64,000 nt of DNA from Rahnella rivi (GCF_019049655.1 NZ_JAFMOX010000048.1:55306-119305), one strand, 5' to 3'. Counted from the first letter of the stretch, positions 47,637 to 57,432 are shown. Program-made: numbers and translations. The notes: generated from the letters alone by a model not told the origin.

Positions 47637-47913
47637 TATTTATTTCCTGTTTCCATTAGGTTGTAATTAATAATCCACAATTATACTTGCAGAGTATTCA
47701 TATTATTATTTTATGGATGGATTTCTATTTAAACGCTAGCATGGACATTCAATAAATAAACGTTATAGCGGTCACATAAATGATTTTGTTTAACGTTAAA
47801 CTTTATTGGCATTGTCCGTTGCAAAAGTACTTTTTCTGTGAGTATATATTGTCGAATTGATAGGGTTGAGCCGGGCTCTGTTCCATTATTAAAAGCGTTT
47901 TGGAGTTTTTAAA
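47637..47913. promoter_or_regulatory. divergent control region of the sugar locus
   Basis: AT-rich 277-bp gap between the binding protein (left) and the LacI-type regulator (right). A 14-bp perfect palindrome GTTTAACGTTAAAC lies at 47788-47801 and a weaker related TAAACGTTATA at 47757-47767. A TCACA near 47772 could be half of a CRP site. Confidence 0.65.
47788..47801. promoter_or_regulatory. candidate LacI-type operator
   Basis: GTTTAACGTTAAAC is a perfect palindrome with a central CG, the form recognised by LacI/GalR proteins through a minor-groove hinge helix. It sits midway in the divergent gap and is the best operator for the adjacent regulator. Confidence 0.65.
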
Positions 47914-48939
47914 CTGCGCAAGATAACATTGAAGTCAATTGCCGAAGAATTAGGTGTCACGCACACCACGGTATCTAATGCATTTAATCATCCGGGGAAG
48001 TTATCAGAATCATTAAGAAAAAGAATAATAGATTATGCGCATTCTGTTAACTTTTACGGACCTGACAATATCGGGCGCGCATTGCGCACCGGCAGGTCGG
48101 ATGCCATGGGGATTATTTTTAATGACACGCTCAGTTATGTGTTTACGGACAGCCATGACGTACAGTTGATGCAGGGAATTGCCGCAAAATGCGACCGGGA
48201 AGGGGTCAGTATCATATTGATTCCGTTGCATAACGGCCAGGGAGCGCTGGCCGGTGTGATCAATACGGCGGTGGATGGTTATATTCTGAATGCCACGCAC
48301 AATAACGATCACATTATCGCCAAGGCGTTGTCGAAGAATCTGCCTGTAGTGACGACCGATTTTAAAATTCCGCCGCACAGCAGCGTTTCCATTGATAATT
48401 ACAAGGCGATGCAGGAGGTTTGCCAGCATCTGCTTGAAAAAGGCCACCGCGAATTTGGGATTATTTCTTTCCCTTCATTGCAGGGGCGCAAGGGCGTTAA
48501 TCCCTTAAGTGAAGAGATAACCGGGGATAATGACGTCATGATCACCCGGGTGAAATCCTGTGTGGATAAGTTTCTGAGCCGGAATATTAATCTGGATAAA
48601 TGTTTTCTTTGTGAAACCGCCCACCATGAAGAATCTGGAGAAATGGCCGCAGAGACATTGCTAAAGAATAATCCGAAGATAACGGCGTTGATTTGCCTGT
48701 CAGATCGTTTTGCGCTGGGCGCAATTAAGTATTGCCGTAACGCCGGGTTACGTATTCCGCAAGACATCGCTATTACCGGTTTCGATAATATTCCCCGGTC
48801 AGATAATGAGATTGCGCTCACTACCGTGGCGCAGGATCCGGTTAAAAAAGGAGAGATTGCCGCCACTCTGTTGCTGGAGGGAAAGAAAAACATTCACCAC
48901 GATCTTGAATTTACGTTAATTATACGTGGCTCTACCTGA
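47914..48939 (+). CDS. LacI/GalR-type regulator of the sugar locus, probable CTG start
   Basis: The protein has the LacI helix-turn-helix (LKSIAEELGVTHTTVSNAFNHPG) and a periplasmic-binding-like sugar domain. A TTG at 47929 would remove RKIT, which LacI proteins usually have ahead of LKSIA. Reading five codons up gives CTG-RKIT-LKSIAEE with GGAG eight bases before CTG, so CTG at 47914 is preferred; this yields 341 residues. It probably represses the divergent importer operon and its own. Confidence 0.85.
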   Translation: MRKITLKSIAEELGVTHTTVSNAFNHPGKLSESLRKRIIDYAHSVNFYGPDNIGRALRTGRSDAMGIIFNDTLSYVFTDSHDVQLMQGIAAKCDREGVSIILIPLHNGQGALAGVINTAVDGYILNATHNNDHIIAKALSKNLPVVTTDFKIPPHSSVSIDNYKAMQEVCQHLLEKGHREFGIISFPSLQGRKGVNPLSEEITGDNDVMITRVKSCVDKFLSRNINLDKCFLCETAHHEESGEMAAETLLKNNPKITALICLSDRFALGAIKYCRNAGLRIPQDIAITGFDNIPRSDNEIALTTVAQDPVKKGEIAATLLLEGKKNIHHDLEFTLIIRGST

Positions 48940-48993
48940 TATACGGCGGGGCCATAAAGACGAAAGTAATTATGTCTGTTTTCAGGATGAAAT

Positions 48994-50358
48994 ATGGCCT
49001 TATTAACCTGTTTTACCGCTTACGATATACGCGGCATTCTTGGCGCCGAATTTAACGAGGATATTGCTTACCGCATCGGTTGCGCCTTTGCCCATTTTTA
49101 TCACCCTGAACGGGTGGTGCTCGGCCATGATATTCGCCTGACCTCGCAGTCTCTCAAACTGGCCGTCGCGTGCGGGCTGCGCGATCAGGGCGTCGGCGTG
49201 ATCGATATCGGTATGACCGGCAGTGAAGAGGTTTATTTTGCCACCCGCTATTTTCGGGCGGATGGCGGCATCCAGATCACGGCCAGTCATAATCCGGCCA
49301 ATTATAACGGCATGAAACTGGTTGGCCGGGATGCCAGGCCGGTCAGCAGCGATAACGGTTTGCATGAGATTAAGGCTCTGGCCGAAAATCATCATTTCTC
49401 TGGCACAGCGCAGGCCGGTTTTTATCAGCAATGTTCAAACCGCAGCGCGTATCTTGATCACCTGCTCAGTTATTTAACGTTGCCTTTTGGGCGCCCCCTG
49501 CGTGTGGTGGTGAATGCCGGCAACGGCGCAGCAGGTCCGACGCTGGATGCGCTGGAGCAGGCCTTCCAGGCGCGCAACATCCCGCTGACCCTGATTAAAA
49601 TTCACCATGAGCCGGACGGCGCCTTCCCCCACGGTATTCCGAATCCTATGCTGCCTGAAAACCGCCACGCGACTCAGGCTGCCATACGCCTGCATCAGGC
49701 GGATATCGGTATTGCATGGGATGGCGATTTTGATCGCTGCTTCATTTTTGATGAGCAGGGGGACTACGTTGAAGCCTATTACATCGTCGGCATGCTGGCG
49801 GCGCAGTTTCTGCAACACTCGCCCGGCGAGAAGATCATTCACGATCCCCGCCTGATCTGGAATACCCGCGACATTGTCGCTGAGCGTCAGGGTATCGCCG
49901 TGGAAACAAAAACCGGCCATGCCTTTATGAAGGAAAGAATGCGCAGCGAAAACGCCATCTACGGCGGCGAGATGAGCGCGCACCACTATTTCCGCGATTT
50001 TGGCTATTGCGACAGCGGAATGATCCCCGCCTTGCTGATGTTGCAACATCTCAGCAAATCCGGCCAGAAAATGTCCGGTCTGATTGCCGCCCGTAAAGCG
50101 CTTTTCCCGGTATCCGGCGAGATAAATCTCACCGTCAGCCAGCCCGCAGAAGCCATCCGCCGTGTGCGTGAGCATTATGCCAGCCAGGCCGTGACGGTCA
50201 GCGTCGTTGACGGGCTGAGTATGGAATTCGAACGGTGGCGGTTTAATTTGCGCGCTTCCAATACGGAACCGCTTTTACGCCTCAATGTTGAAACCCGTCA
50301 CTCCACGGCATTACTTGCCGAAAGTACCCGGGCACTGCTGGCGCTGGCAGGGGAGTAA
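48994..50358 (+). CDS. phosphomannomutase (CpsG/ManB-like)
   Basis: A 454-residue alpha-D-phosphohexomutase. The phosphoserine loop TASHNP (Ser about 98), metal loop DGDFDRC, sugar loop GEMSAHHYFRD and phosphate loop RASNTEP are clear and very similar to E. coli CpsG. Here it would convert mannose 1-phosphate from GH130 into mannose 6-phosphate for entry to glycolysis through ManA, rather than make GDP-mannose. It lies between the regulator and the ATPase. Confidence 0.93.
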   Translation: MALLTCFTAYDIRGILGAEFNEDIAYRIGCAFAHFYHPERVVLGHDIRLTSQSLKLAVACGLRDQGVGVIDIGMTGSEEVYFATRYFRADGGIQITASHNPANYNGMKLVGRDARPVSSDNGLHEIKALAENHHFSGTAQAGFYQQCSNRSAYLDHLLSYLTLPFGRPLRVVVNAGNGAAGPTLDALEQAFQARNIPLTLIKIHHEPDGAFPHGIPNPMLPENRHATQAAIRLHQADIGIAWDGDFDRCFIFDEQGDYVEAYYIVGMLAAQFLQHSPGEKIIHDPRLIWNTRDIVAERQGIAVETKTGHAFMKERMRSENAIYGGEMSAHHYFRDFGYCDSGMIPALLMLQHLSKSGQKMSGLIAARKALFPVSGEINLTVSQPAEAIRRVREHYASQAVTVSVVDGLSMEFERWRFNLRASNTEPLLRLNVETRHSTALLAESTRALLALAGE

Positions 50359-50399
50359 TTCCTCGTATCGCGCTCCCTTTGGTTTGAAAGGACAACGTT

Positions 50400-51476
50400 A
50401 TGTCAGGCTTAACGCTCAAGAATATCAAAAAGTATTATGACAAAATCACCGTCATTGCCGATTTGTCGCTGGAGATCCGTTCCGGTGAATTTCTGGTGCT
50501 GGTCGGCCCCTCAGGCTGCGGGAAATCGACGTTGCTGCGCCTGATTGCCGGGCTGGATCAGCTCAGCGCCGGCACTGTCTGCATCGGGGAAACCGACGTC
50601 ACCGGGTTGCCTGCCGGAAAACGCGGACTGTCGATGGTATTTCAGTCCTACGCACTCTATCCGCACATGACCGTCAGGCAGAATCTGGCTTTTGGCCTGA
50701 AGAATATCCGCACGCCGCCGGAAGAAATCGCGCGACGCATTCAGGAGGCTGCGCTGATTTTACGTCTCGACGAGATGCTTGACCGGTTACCGCAGCATCT
50801 TTCCGGGGGACAACGTCAGCGCGTGGCGATTGGCCGCTCTATTGTCCAGCAGCCGAAAGTGTTTTTGTTTGATGAGCCGTTGTCGAATCTTGACGCTGCG
50901 CTGCGCGTACAGATGCGACAGGAAATCAGTCAGCTGCATAGCCGCCTGAAAAATACCATGATTTACGTGACCCACGATCAGGTCGAGGCGATGACGCTGG
51001 CGGACAGGATTGTGGTGCTTAATCAGGGCAATATTGAGCAAATCGGCACGCCGGTTGAGCTTTATAACCATCCCGCCAGCCTTTTCGTTGCCGGTTTTAT
51101 TGGTACGCCGAAAATCAATGTGATCCCGGCGCAGGTCGTTGGCCGCCAGCTTTGGGTTAACGGGCAGCCGCTGTTTGCGCTGGGGGATAAATTCCCGGCG
51201 GCGCAGGACGGACAAAGGGTGTCGCTCGCCATCCGCCCCGAGCTGTTACGCCTGGAGGAAGCGACGGATCATGCGTTTGACGTTGTGGTCGATTTTACGG
51301 AACTTCAGGGAGATTCGACGCTGGTGTACGCAACATTTGGTGAGCACGCCCTGAAGATGAAATCGTCGAAACAGCTTTCGTTTCCCCGCCATACCGCCCT
51401 CAGGTTTGGGTTTAATGCCGCCAGTATTTTACTGTTTGATGCACAGGGAAAGCGGATCCCACAGGACATGGCGTAG
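50400..51476 (+). CDS. ABC sugar importer ATPase (MalK/UgpC/MsmK type)
   Basis: A 358-residue ATPase with Walker A GPSGCGKST, signature LSGGQRQRVA, Walker B VFLFDEPLSNLD and a C-terminal TOBE region (about 240-358). It energises the two permeases encoded on the other arm of the locus. It is 41 bases after the phosphomannomutase. Confidence 0.95.
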   Translation: MSGLTLKNIKKYYDKITVIADLSLEIRSGEFLVLVGPSGCGKSTLLRLIAGLDQLSAGTVCIGETDVTGLPAGKRGLSMVFQSYALYPHMTVRQNLAFGLKNIRTPPEEIARRIQEAALILRLDEMLDRLPQHLSGGQRQRVAIGRSIVQQPKVFLFDEPLSNLDAALRVQMRQEISQLHSRLKNTMIYVTHDQVEAMTLADRIVVLNQGNIEQIGTPVELYNHPASLFVAGFIGTPKINVIPAQVVGRQLWVNGQPLFALGDKFPAAQDGQRVSLAIRPELLRLEEATDHAFDVVVDFTELQGDSTLVYATFGEHALKMKSSKQLSFPRHTALRFGFNAASILLFDAQGKRIPQDMA

Positions 51477-51480
51477 AAAA

Positions 51481-51508
51481 CCAAAAGGCACCCAGGGGTG
51501 CCTTTTGG
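51481..51508. terminator. bidirectional terminator between the ATPase gene and glpT
   Basis: A 13-bp perfect stem CCAAAAGGCACCC with a 2-base centre, between convergent genes. The A/T-rich outer arms serve both strands. Confidence 0.88.
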
Positions 51509-51525
51509 CTGCCGGTGATCCTCAA

Positions 51526-52878
51526 TCAGGCACTTTTAGCCAGCTGCGCTTTGTGTTTGTTTTCACTGAGCATGGTCAGAACCAGCAGCAGCACGGCCAG
51601 CACACAACCGGCGATCATCACGATAAAGCCGCCGTCCCAGCCGAAGTAATCCACGGTGTAACCGACAATCGCACTGGCGGCGACCGAGCCGCCGAGATAG
51701 CCAAACAGACCGGTGAAACCTGCCGCGGTGCCCGCTGCTTTTTTCGGTGCCAGCTCCAGCGCGTGTAAACCAATCAGCATCACCGGGCCATAAATCAGGA
51801 AGCCGATGGTGATCATGCAGGCCATATCAATGCCCGGATTGCCGACCGGGTTCAGCCAGTACACGACGGTGGCGATGGTCACCAGCACCATAAAGAACAC
51901 GCCGGTTGCGCCGCGATTCCCCTTGAAGACTTTGTCCGACATCCAGCCGCACAGCAGCGTCCCCGGGATGCCCGCATATTCATACAGGAAGTATGCCCAC
52001 GAGGATTTATCCAGCGCGAAATGCTTCACTTCTTTCAGGTAAGTCGGTGACCAGTCGAGGATGCCGTAGCGCAGCAGGTAAACAAATACGTTTGCCAGCG
52101 CGATATACCACAGCAGTTTGTTCGGCAAAATGTACTGCATGAAAATCTGTTTCGCGGTCAGTTCCTGCTCAGCGGATTCTTTCACGTAGTCCGGCGGATA
52201 GTCGTTTTTGTACTCTTCAATCGGCGGCAAACCGCAGGACTGCGGGGTATCGCGCATGGTCATGAAGGCAAATACGGCCAGCAGGATCGCGCCGAAGGCA
52301 GGCATGTACAGCGCTGCGTGCCAGTCGTTAAACCATGCCATCCCGAGCAGGAACAGCAGCGGAGGAATACCGCCGCCGACGTTATGTGCGCAGTTCCATA
52401 CCGATACCACGCCGCCGCGTTCTTTCTGTGACCACCAGTGAACCATGGTGCGTCCGCACGGCGGCCAGCCCATTCCCTGGAACCAGCCACACAGGAACAG
52501 CAAAACAAACATGATGGCAATGCTTGAGGTTGCCCACGGCACGAAGCCCATAAACAGCATCACAGCCGCAGCCAGAATCAAACCGGCGGGCAGAAACACG
52601 CGCGGATTCGAGCGGTCTGATACCGACCCCATAATGAATTTTGAGATGCCGTACGCAATAGAAATACCGGATAACGCAAAACCGAGATCGCCACGGGAGA
52701 AGCCCTGATCGATAAGGTACGGCATAGCCAGTGCGAAGTTTTTGCGCACCAGATAATAGGCGGCGTAACCAAAGAAAATCCCCATGAAAATCTGCCAGCG
52801 GAGACGGCGATAAAGCGGGTCGACGTGGTTTTCATCCACGGGAGCTTTGTGTGGTGCGGGTTTGAAAATACTGAGCAT
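51526..52878 (-). CDS. glpT: glycerol-3-phosphate:phosphate antiporter GlpT
   Basis: From [12 protein letters not shown], preceded by GGAGG, the product is 450 residues and near-identical to E. coli GlpT, a 12-helix MFS antiporter that also imports fosfomycin. Its usual partner glpQ is not next to it; dcrB follows upstream. A GlpR-like operator lies in the promoter. Confidence 0.97.
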   Translation of the reverse strand: MLSIFKPAPHKAPVDENHVDPLYRRLRWQIFMGIFFGYAAYYLVRKNFALAMPYLIDQGFSRGDLGFALSGISIAYGISKFIMGSVSDRSNPRVFLPAGLILAAAVMLFMGFVPWATSSIAIMFVLLFLCGWFQGMGWPPCGRTMVHWWSQKERGGVVSVWNCAHNVGGGIPPLLFLLGMAWFNDWHAALYMPAFGAILLAVFAFMTMRDTPQSCGLPPIEEYKNDYPPDYVKESAEQELTAKQIFMQYILPNKLLWYIALANVFVYLLRYGILDWSPTYLKEVKHFALDKSSWAYFLYEYAGIPGTLLCGWMSDKVFKGNRGATGVFFMVLVTIATVVYWLNPVGNPGIDMACMITIGFLIYGPVMLIGLHALELAPKKAAGTAAGFTGLFGYLGGSVAASAIVGYTVDYFGWDGGFIVMIAGCVLAVLLLVLTMLSENKHKAQLAKSA

Positions 52879-52925
52879 ACATGCCTCCGATGGCATAAAT
52901 CAGGTCAGACTCGTCATGAGCAAGT

Positions 52926-52943
52926 GTGTTCTAAAACGAACAT
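52926..52943 (-). promoter_or_regulatory. GlpR-like operator upstream of glpT
   Basis: TGTTC-TAAAAC-GAACA (52927-52942) resembles the GlpR consensus ATGTTCG-N4-CGAACAT. It lies about 50 bases upstream of the glpT start. A TGTGA at about 52971 could be half of a CRP site. Confidence 0.65.
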
Positions 52944-53044
52944 CATGTTAGCGGTTTGCGCGCAAACGAACTGTGAGTTATGACAGAATTGTTACATTTT
53001 TATTACGGAGGAGCGTGCGGGGAAGCAAAGTGGCTGAGGAAGAT

Positions 53045-53070
53045 AAAAAAAAGCGGAGCCTGAGCTCCGC
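53045..53070 (-). terminator. terminator of dcrB
   Basis: On the minus strand GCGGAG-CTCAGG-CTCCGC is followed by eight T residues, 25 bases after the dcrB stop. Confidence 0.88.
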
Positions 53071-53094
53071 CTGAGGGTGTCACTGACCCTGAAT

Positions 53095-53652
53095 TTACTG
53101 CACTTTCAGCGTATTGATAATGGCTTCTGCATCAGCCTGCGCCTGCTGCTGATTGTCGGCTGGCAGGGTAATTTGCAGCGTCAGCAAATGGCTGTCCACT
53201 TTACCCAGCACGATAGAAGAATAGGCTTTCTGACCGGCCGAGGTGATGACGCTGTCGTACTGCTGCATGGTCTGTCCGTTAACCTGAATCGATTTGTTGG
53301 TCACGACCTGCAAGTTGGTATCACGGGCTTTTTGCTGATCCTGCAAACGGGCAGTCAGCACTTCCAGCGATTCGGTGGTGTTATCGCCGAGGATCACAAT
53401 CACCGCTTTCTGACCGGTGCTGTCAGCATACACGTGCATGTTGTTTGCCTGCGTGCCCAGCTTACCGCTCTGGTCGCTCATTCCCTGCGGCAGGGAGAAA
53501 GTCACTTTCCCATCCAGCAGGCTGACTGGCGCGGTTGTCGCGGCGGCGGCGGCGGCTTTATTGGCATCCGGTGCATCAGTGGACTTCCCGTCACACGCAG
53601 CCAGACCGGCGATCAGTACTGCCATTCCCATCATTTTAGCGAAGTTACGCAT
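53095..53652 (-). CDS. dcrB: DcrB periplasmic lipoprotein
   Basis: A 185-residue lipoprotein with lipobox LAAC (Cys about 20), an Ala-rich linker (residues 30-42) and the DcrB domain. In E. coli it is needed for phage C1 and C6 adsorption/entry and supports envelope homeostasis together with lipoprotein maturation. It has its own terminator. Confidence 0.9.
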   Translation of the reverse strand: MRNFAKMMGMAVLIAGLAACDGKSTDAPDANKAAAAAATTAPVSLLDGKVTFSLPQGMSDQSGKLGTQANNMHVYADSTGQKAVIVILGDNTTESLEVLTARLQDQQKARDTNLQVVTNKSIQVNGQTMQQYDSVITSAGQKAYSSIVLGKVDSHLLTLQITLPADNQQQAQADAEAIINTLKVQ

Positions 53653-53801
53653 CGGGCTTCCTTAAGTGACCTGTTTATCAGGCTGAGATGTTGATTTAAC
53701 GGCCTTATGGCAACCTATTCACGCCACAAATGCAAGTCAGATTATGGCGCGATTTTTGTTTTTAGCGAGGTGAGCGGGGGGCCATTTGCCCCCGCGAATT
53801 T

Positions 53802-54473
53802 TCAGTGCGCGCGCAGGGCCGGGTGGTTGTGATTTCCCTGTGCGGACAAACGCCTGAGCAGCATGTTCAGCAGCATGCCGTACATCGGCAGGAAGAACAC
53901 CAGACAGATCAGCACTTTGAACGTGTAATCCACCATCGCGATTTCCACCCAATGCTGGGCCATAAACGCATCGCTGCTTTTGTAGAAGGCGATAAAGAAA
54001 AACGACAGCGTATCGCTGATGTTGCCGAGGAACATCGAGGCGACCGGCGCTATCCACCAGCGGCGGTTCTGGCGCAGGCGGTTAAACACGTGAACGTCGA
54101 GAATTTGCCCCAGCACATACGCCATAAAACTGGCGGTGGCGATGCGCGCGACCATGATATTCAGGCTGCTGAGCGCTTGTGCACCCTGCCATTGCGCTTC
54201 AAAGAACAGCGCGGAAATCACGTAGGAGATCGCCAGTGCCGGCACCATCACCGACAGAATAATTCGCCGCGCCAGCGGAGCACCAAAAATACGGACGGTC
54301 AGATCGGTGGCCAGAAAAATAAACGGAAAGGTGAACGCGCCCCAGGTGGTGTGGAAACCAAAAATGGAGACGGGCAACTGAACCAGATAGTTACTGGAGG
54401 TGATGATGGCGATGTGGAATAGCGAAAGCCATATCAGCGCGGAAAACCGCTGCTGAGCAGTAAAAGAGTACAT
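53802..54473 (-). CDS. yhhQ: YhhQ 7-cyano-7-deazaguanine transporter
   Basis: From MYSFTAQQRFSAL the product is 223 residues with about six hydrophobic segments, close to E. coli YhhQ, which takes up the queuosine precursors preQ0/preQ1. The 88-codon extension of the open frame upstream is not protein-like. It is divergent from tusA. Confidence 0.93.
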   Translation of the reverse strand: MYSFTAQQRFSALIWLSLFHIAIITSSNYLVQLPVSIFGFHTTWGAFTFPFIFLATDLTVRIFGAPLARRIILSVMVPALAISYVISALFFEAQWQGAQALSSLNIMVARIATASFMAYVLGQILDVHVFNRLRQNRRWWIAPVASMFLGNISDTLSFFFIAFYKSSDAFMAQHWVEIAMVDYTFKVLICLVFFLPMYGMLLNMLLRRLSAQGNHNHPALRAH

Positions 54474-54707
54474 AGATGTGACCTTTTTAGTGAATTGGGG
54501 TGAGGGAACCCAAGAATATTGTGACTTTTCGCGCCGATAATTCGGTGCGGCGCGCATAGTACCTGTTTGCGCACCGTTTGCGCAACAGATCCAACGGTTA
54601 ATTTTAGCGCAATGAGCCGCGTGAGTTGCACCAGAAATTCTGCGGGTTAAACTGTTCGCCTTTGCCAGACAACCGCGCATTCCTGCACCCAGATGTTGAG
54701 AAACGAA

Positions 54708-54953
54708 ATGAACGATCCCTTTATCAACCCGGACCATCAGCTTGATGCGCTGGGCCTGCGTTGCCCGGAACCTGTAATGATGGTTCGCAAAGCGATACGT
54801 ACCATGAAAGACGGCGAAACCCTACTGATCGTCGCCGATGATCCGGCAACCACCCGCGATATTCCGGGTTTCTGCCGCTTTATGGAGCACAGGTTGCTGG
54901 CGTCCGATACCGAAAACCTGCCATACCGCTATCTGCTGTGTAAAGGGCTGTAG
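54708..54953 (+). CDS. tusA: sulfurtransferase TusA
   Basis: From MNDPFINPD the product is 81 residues, E. coli length. The active Cys lies in [14 protein letters not shown]. TusA passes sulfur from IscS to TusD for tRNA 2-thiouridine and to other pathways. It is convergent with zntA. Confidence 0.95.
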   Translation: MNDPFINPDHQLDALGLRCPEPVMMVRKAIRTMKDGETLLIVADDPATTRDIPGFCRFMEHRLLASDTENLPYRYLLCKGL

Positions 54954-54974
54954 GCCGAACCCAGCCCGACATCC

Positions 54975-57317
54975 TTAACGTGATTTATTGCGCAACAGCC
55001 GTAAGGCGTTAGCCGTGACAAGTGCCGTTGCGCCGGAATCCGCCAGCACCGCCAGCCACAATCCGGTCAGCCCCATAATGGTGGTGACCAGGAATATCGC
55101 TTTCAGCCCCAGCGCAATGGTGATGTTCTGACGGATATTGGCCCGTGTGGCGCGTGACAGGCTGATCATCTGTGCCAGCCCGCTCAGACGATTGTGCGTC
55201 AGCGCGGCATCGGCGGTTTCCAGTGCCACGTCAGTGCCGCTGCCCATGGCAATACCGATAGTGGCGGCTTTCATCGCCGGCGCATCGTTAATCCCGTCAC
55301 CGACCATCGCTACCGGTTTAACGGCATTCAGCGCGGTCACCGCCGAGACTTTATCTGCCGGCAGCAGGCCCGCCCGGAATTCGATACCCAGCCGGTCAGC
55401 GATAGTTTTCGCCGCGCGCGGGTTGTCGCCGGTCAGCATTACCGCAGAAACCCCGAGCGCCTGCAGATCGCGCAGCGCCTCAACAGCATCTTCCCGCAGC
55501 CGGTCCTGCATCGCCACCAGACCGATCGCCTGTGCGTCCTGCATCACCACTACCACGGTTTTACCTTCAGATTCCCAGCCCGCAATTTGCGCGGTGGCGT
55601 CCGTACTCAGCACGCCTGACGCCACACGCACAGGAGCCAGTACCTGGATCCTTCTGCCTGAGACAACGCCTTCCACACCGGAACCCGCCAGCGCACGGCG
55701 GTCCTGAGCGGTTATCGGCAACGGATTGTGTTCTCGCGCACGCGCTAAAATCGCCTGCGCCAGCGGGTGGTGGGAGCCTTCTTCCACCGCCGCCGCGAGG
55801 CTTAACACTTCGCCTTCGCTGGCGCCGTTAAGCACCTGCACATGGGTCACTTCCGGTTTACCTTCGGTCAGCGTACCGGTTTTATCCAGCGCCACGGTTT
55901 CGATCAGAGCCAGCTGCTCAAGCGCAGCACCGCCTTTGATCAGCGCACCCTGACGCGTCGCCGCAGCCAGCCCGGAGGTGATCGCCGCCGGTGTTGAAAT
56001 CACCAGCGCACAAGGGCAGCCAATCAGCAGTAACGTCAGGCCGCGATAAATCCACGTATCCCAGGAAAGCCCCATCGCCAGCGGTGGAATGATGATGACC
56101 AGCAGCGACATCAGCATAATGACCGGTGTGTAATAGCGGCTGAAGGTATCGAGGAAGCGCTCGATCGGCGCGCGTCGCTCATCGGCTTCTTCGATAAGTT
56201 GCAGAATGCGGTCAATGGCGCTGTTGCCGGGGGCGGAAGCCACTTCCAGGCGGGCCAGACGATCAACGCACAGGCTGCCCGCCGGGACTTTCTCGCCGGG
56301 CTGACGTTCGACGGGCACGGACTCGCCGGTCAGGGCGCTTTCATCAAAACTGGCCGCGCTGTGCAGCACCGCATCGGCAGGCAGACGTCCGCCTGCGGCG
56401 ATTTCAATCATATCGCCGGGACGCAGGCTGGCGACCGGTACGGATTCCGTTTTGCCCTCAGTCACGCGAACGGCGGTATCGGGTATCAGCGCCATCAGCG
56501 CTTTTACGCCGCTGCGCGCACGGCTGGCGGCAAATGACTCGAGGCGTTCGCCGACCATAAACAACAGCAGCACCATGGCGGCTTCGGCGGTCGCGCCAAT
56601 AAACAGCGCGCCCAGTGCCGCAATGCTCATCAGGGTTTCTATGGCAAACGGCGATCCGGCGCGGGTCTGGCGAATCGCCTGACGCAGCACCGGCCACAGG
56701 CCGACCAGCGTGGTGGCGATAAACGCAATTTCACCGGCCTGAGGATTGACGCTGTCGAGTATCCAGCTCAGCAGCATCAGCGCCGAAAGCGCCAGCAGCG
56801 GCAGATATTCTTTCAGCCATGAGACGTCCTGCGCGGGAGGATTCCGGCTTTTATCCAAAGATTGCAGGGTGAACCCTGCGCCGGTGACGGCTTGCAGCAC
56901 GTTTTGCGAGATGTCGTGGCTGGCGTCAATCACCAGTTTTTCGGTGGCAAACAGCACTTTCGCATGGCTGACGCCCTTCAGGCCGGAAACGGCATTTTCA
57001 ATTTTGCGTGCACAGGCCGGGCAGTCCATGCCTTCGACGCGCCAGCTGTATTGCTGGTTACCCGGAAGAGGCGCGCTGGGATCATCTTCACCCGGCGAAC
57101 TTTCCGTGCCGCTGTCGTCAGAACAGTGTGCGTGTTCCGCTGTTTTAGGCGTGCAGCAGCTGCCGGCAGAGGCCGCCAGCGGGGCGCTTTCACTGCAACA
57201 TCCGGCAGGGGAAGTGCCCGCAGGGGAAAGGGTGCTGATTTTAGTGATATGCAACGCCGGGGTATGTTTGCCCTGGCAACCGCACTGACACATGTTCGTT
57301 CTTTTAAGGGGGATCAT
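54975..57317 (-). CDS. zntA: Zn/Cd/Pb-exporting P1B ATPase ZntA
   Basis: A 780-residue P-type ATPase, longer than the E. coli form (about 730). The first 90 residues are rich in Cys, His, Asp and Ser (MCQCGCQGKH, GCCSE, SCCTPK, HAHCSDD) and precede the HMA domain with GMDCPAC. Then come eight membrane helices, CPC (IGCPCALV), DKTGT and GDGINDAP. The start at 57317 follows GGAGG. It expels Zn2+, Cd2+ and Pb2+. A ZntR-type promoter lies upstream. Confidence 0.96.
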   Translation of the reverse strand: MIPLKRTNMCQCGCQGKHTPALHITKISTLSPAGTSPAGCCSESAPLAASAGSCCTPKTAEHAHCSDDSGTESSPGEDDPSAPLPGNQQYSWRVEGMDCPACARKIENAVSGLKGVSHAKVLFATEKLVIDASHDISQNVLQAVTGAGFTLQSLDKSRNPPAQDVSWLKEYLPLLALSALMLLSWILDSVNPQAGEIAFIATTLVGLWPVLRQAIRQTRAGSPFAIETLMSIAALGALFIGATAEAAMVLLLFMVGERLESFAASRARSGVKALMALIPDTAVRVTEGKTESVPVASLRPGDMIEIAAGGRLPADAVLHSAASFDESALTGESVPVERQPGEKVPAGSLCVDRLARLEVASAPGNSAIDRILQLIEEADERRAPIERFLDTFSRYYTPVIMLMSLLVIIIPPLAMGLSWDTWIYRGLTLLLIGCPCALVISTPAAITSGLAAATRQGALIKGGAALEQLALIETVALDKTGTLTEGKPEVTHVQVLNGASEGEVLSLAAAVEEGSHHPLAQAILARAREHNPLPITAQDRRALAGSGVEGVVSGRRIQVLAPVRVASGVLSTDATAQIAGWESEGKTVVVVMQDAQAIGLVAMQDRLREDAVEALRDLQALGVSAVMLTGDNPRAAKTIADRLGIEFRAGLLPADKVSAVTALNAVKPVAMVGDGINDAPAMKAATIGIAMGSGTDVALETADAALTHNRLSGLAQMISLSRATRANIRQNITIALGLKAIFLVTTIMGLTGLWLAVLADSGATALVTANALRLLRNKSR

Positions 57318-57353
57318 AGAGCCTCCGGTTTCAAACCGAGTGGAATTACACCC

Positions 57354-57385
57354 AGTCTAAACGTTGGAGTCAGCTCTAAGGTCAA
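57354..57385 (-). promoter_or_regulatory. ZntR-type zntA promoter with 20-bp spacer
   Basis: On the minus strand TTGACC and TAGACT are separated by 20 bases, the stretched spacer of MerR-family promoters, with the dyad-like TTAGAGCTGACTCCAACG inside, as in E. coli zntA. ZntR with zinc would twist the spacer to activate transcription. Confidence 0.8.
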
Positions 57386-57432
57386 GAAGTATTTAACTCG
57401 CGGAACCTGAACGGTTCCGCGGGTGAAGGGAT

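Noticed and set aside
49474..50175. 233-codon minus-strand frame opposite the phosphomannomutase
   Set aside because: Antisense shadow; no family features, while the mutase motifs are intact.
54474..54737. N-terminal extension of YhhQ
   Set aside because: Not hydrophobic or family-like; it covers the promoter region shared with tusA.
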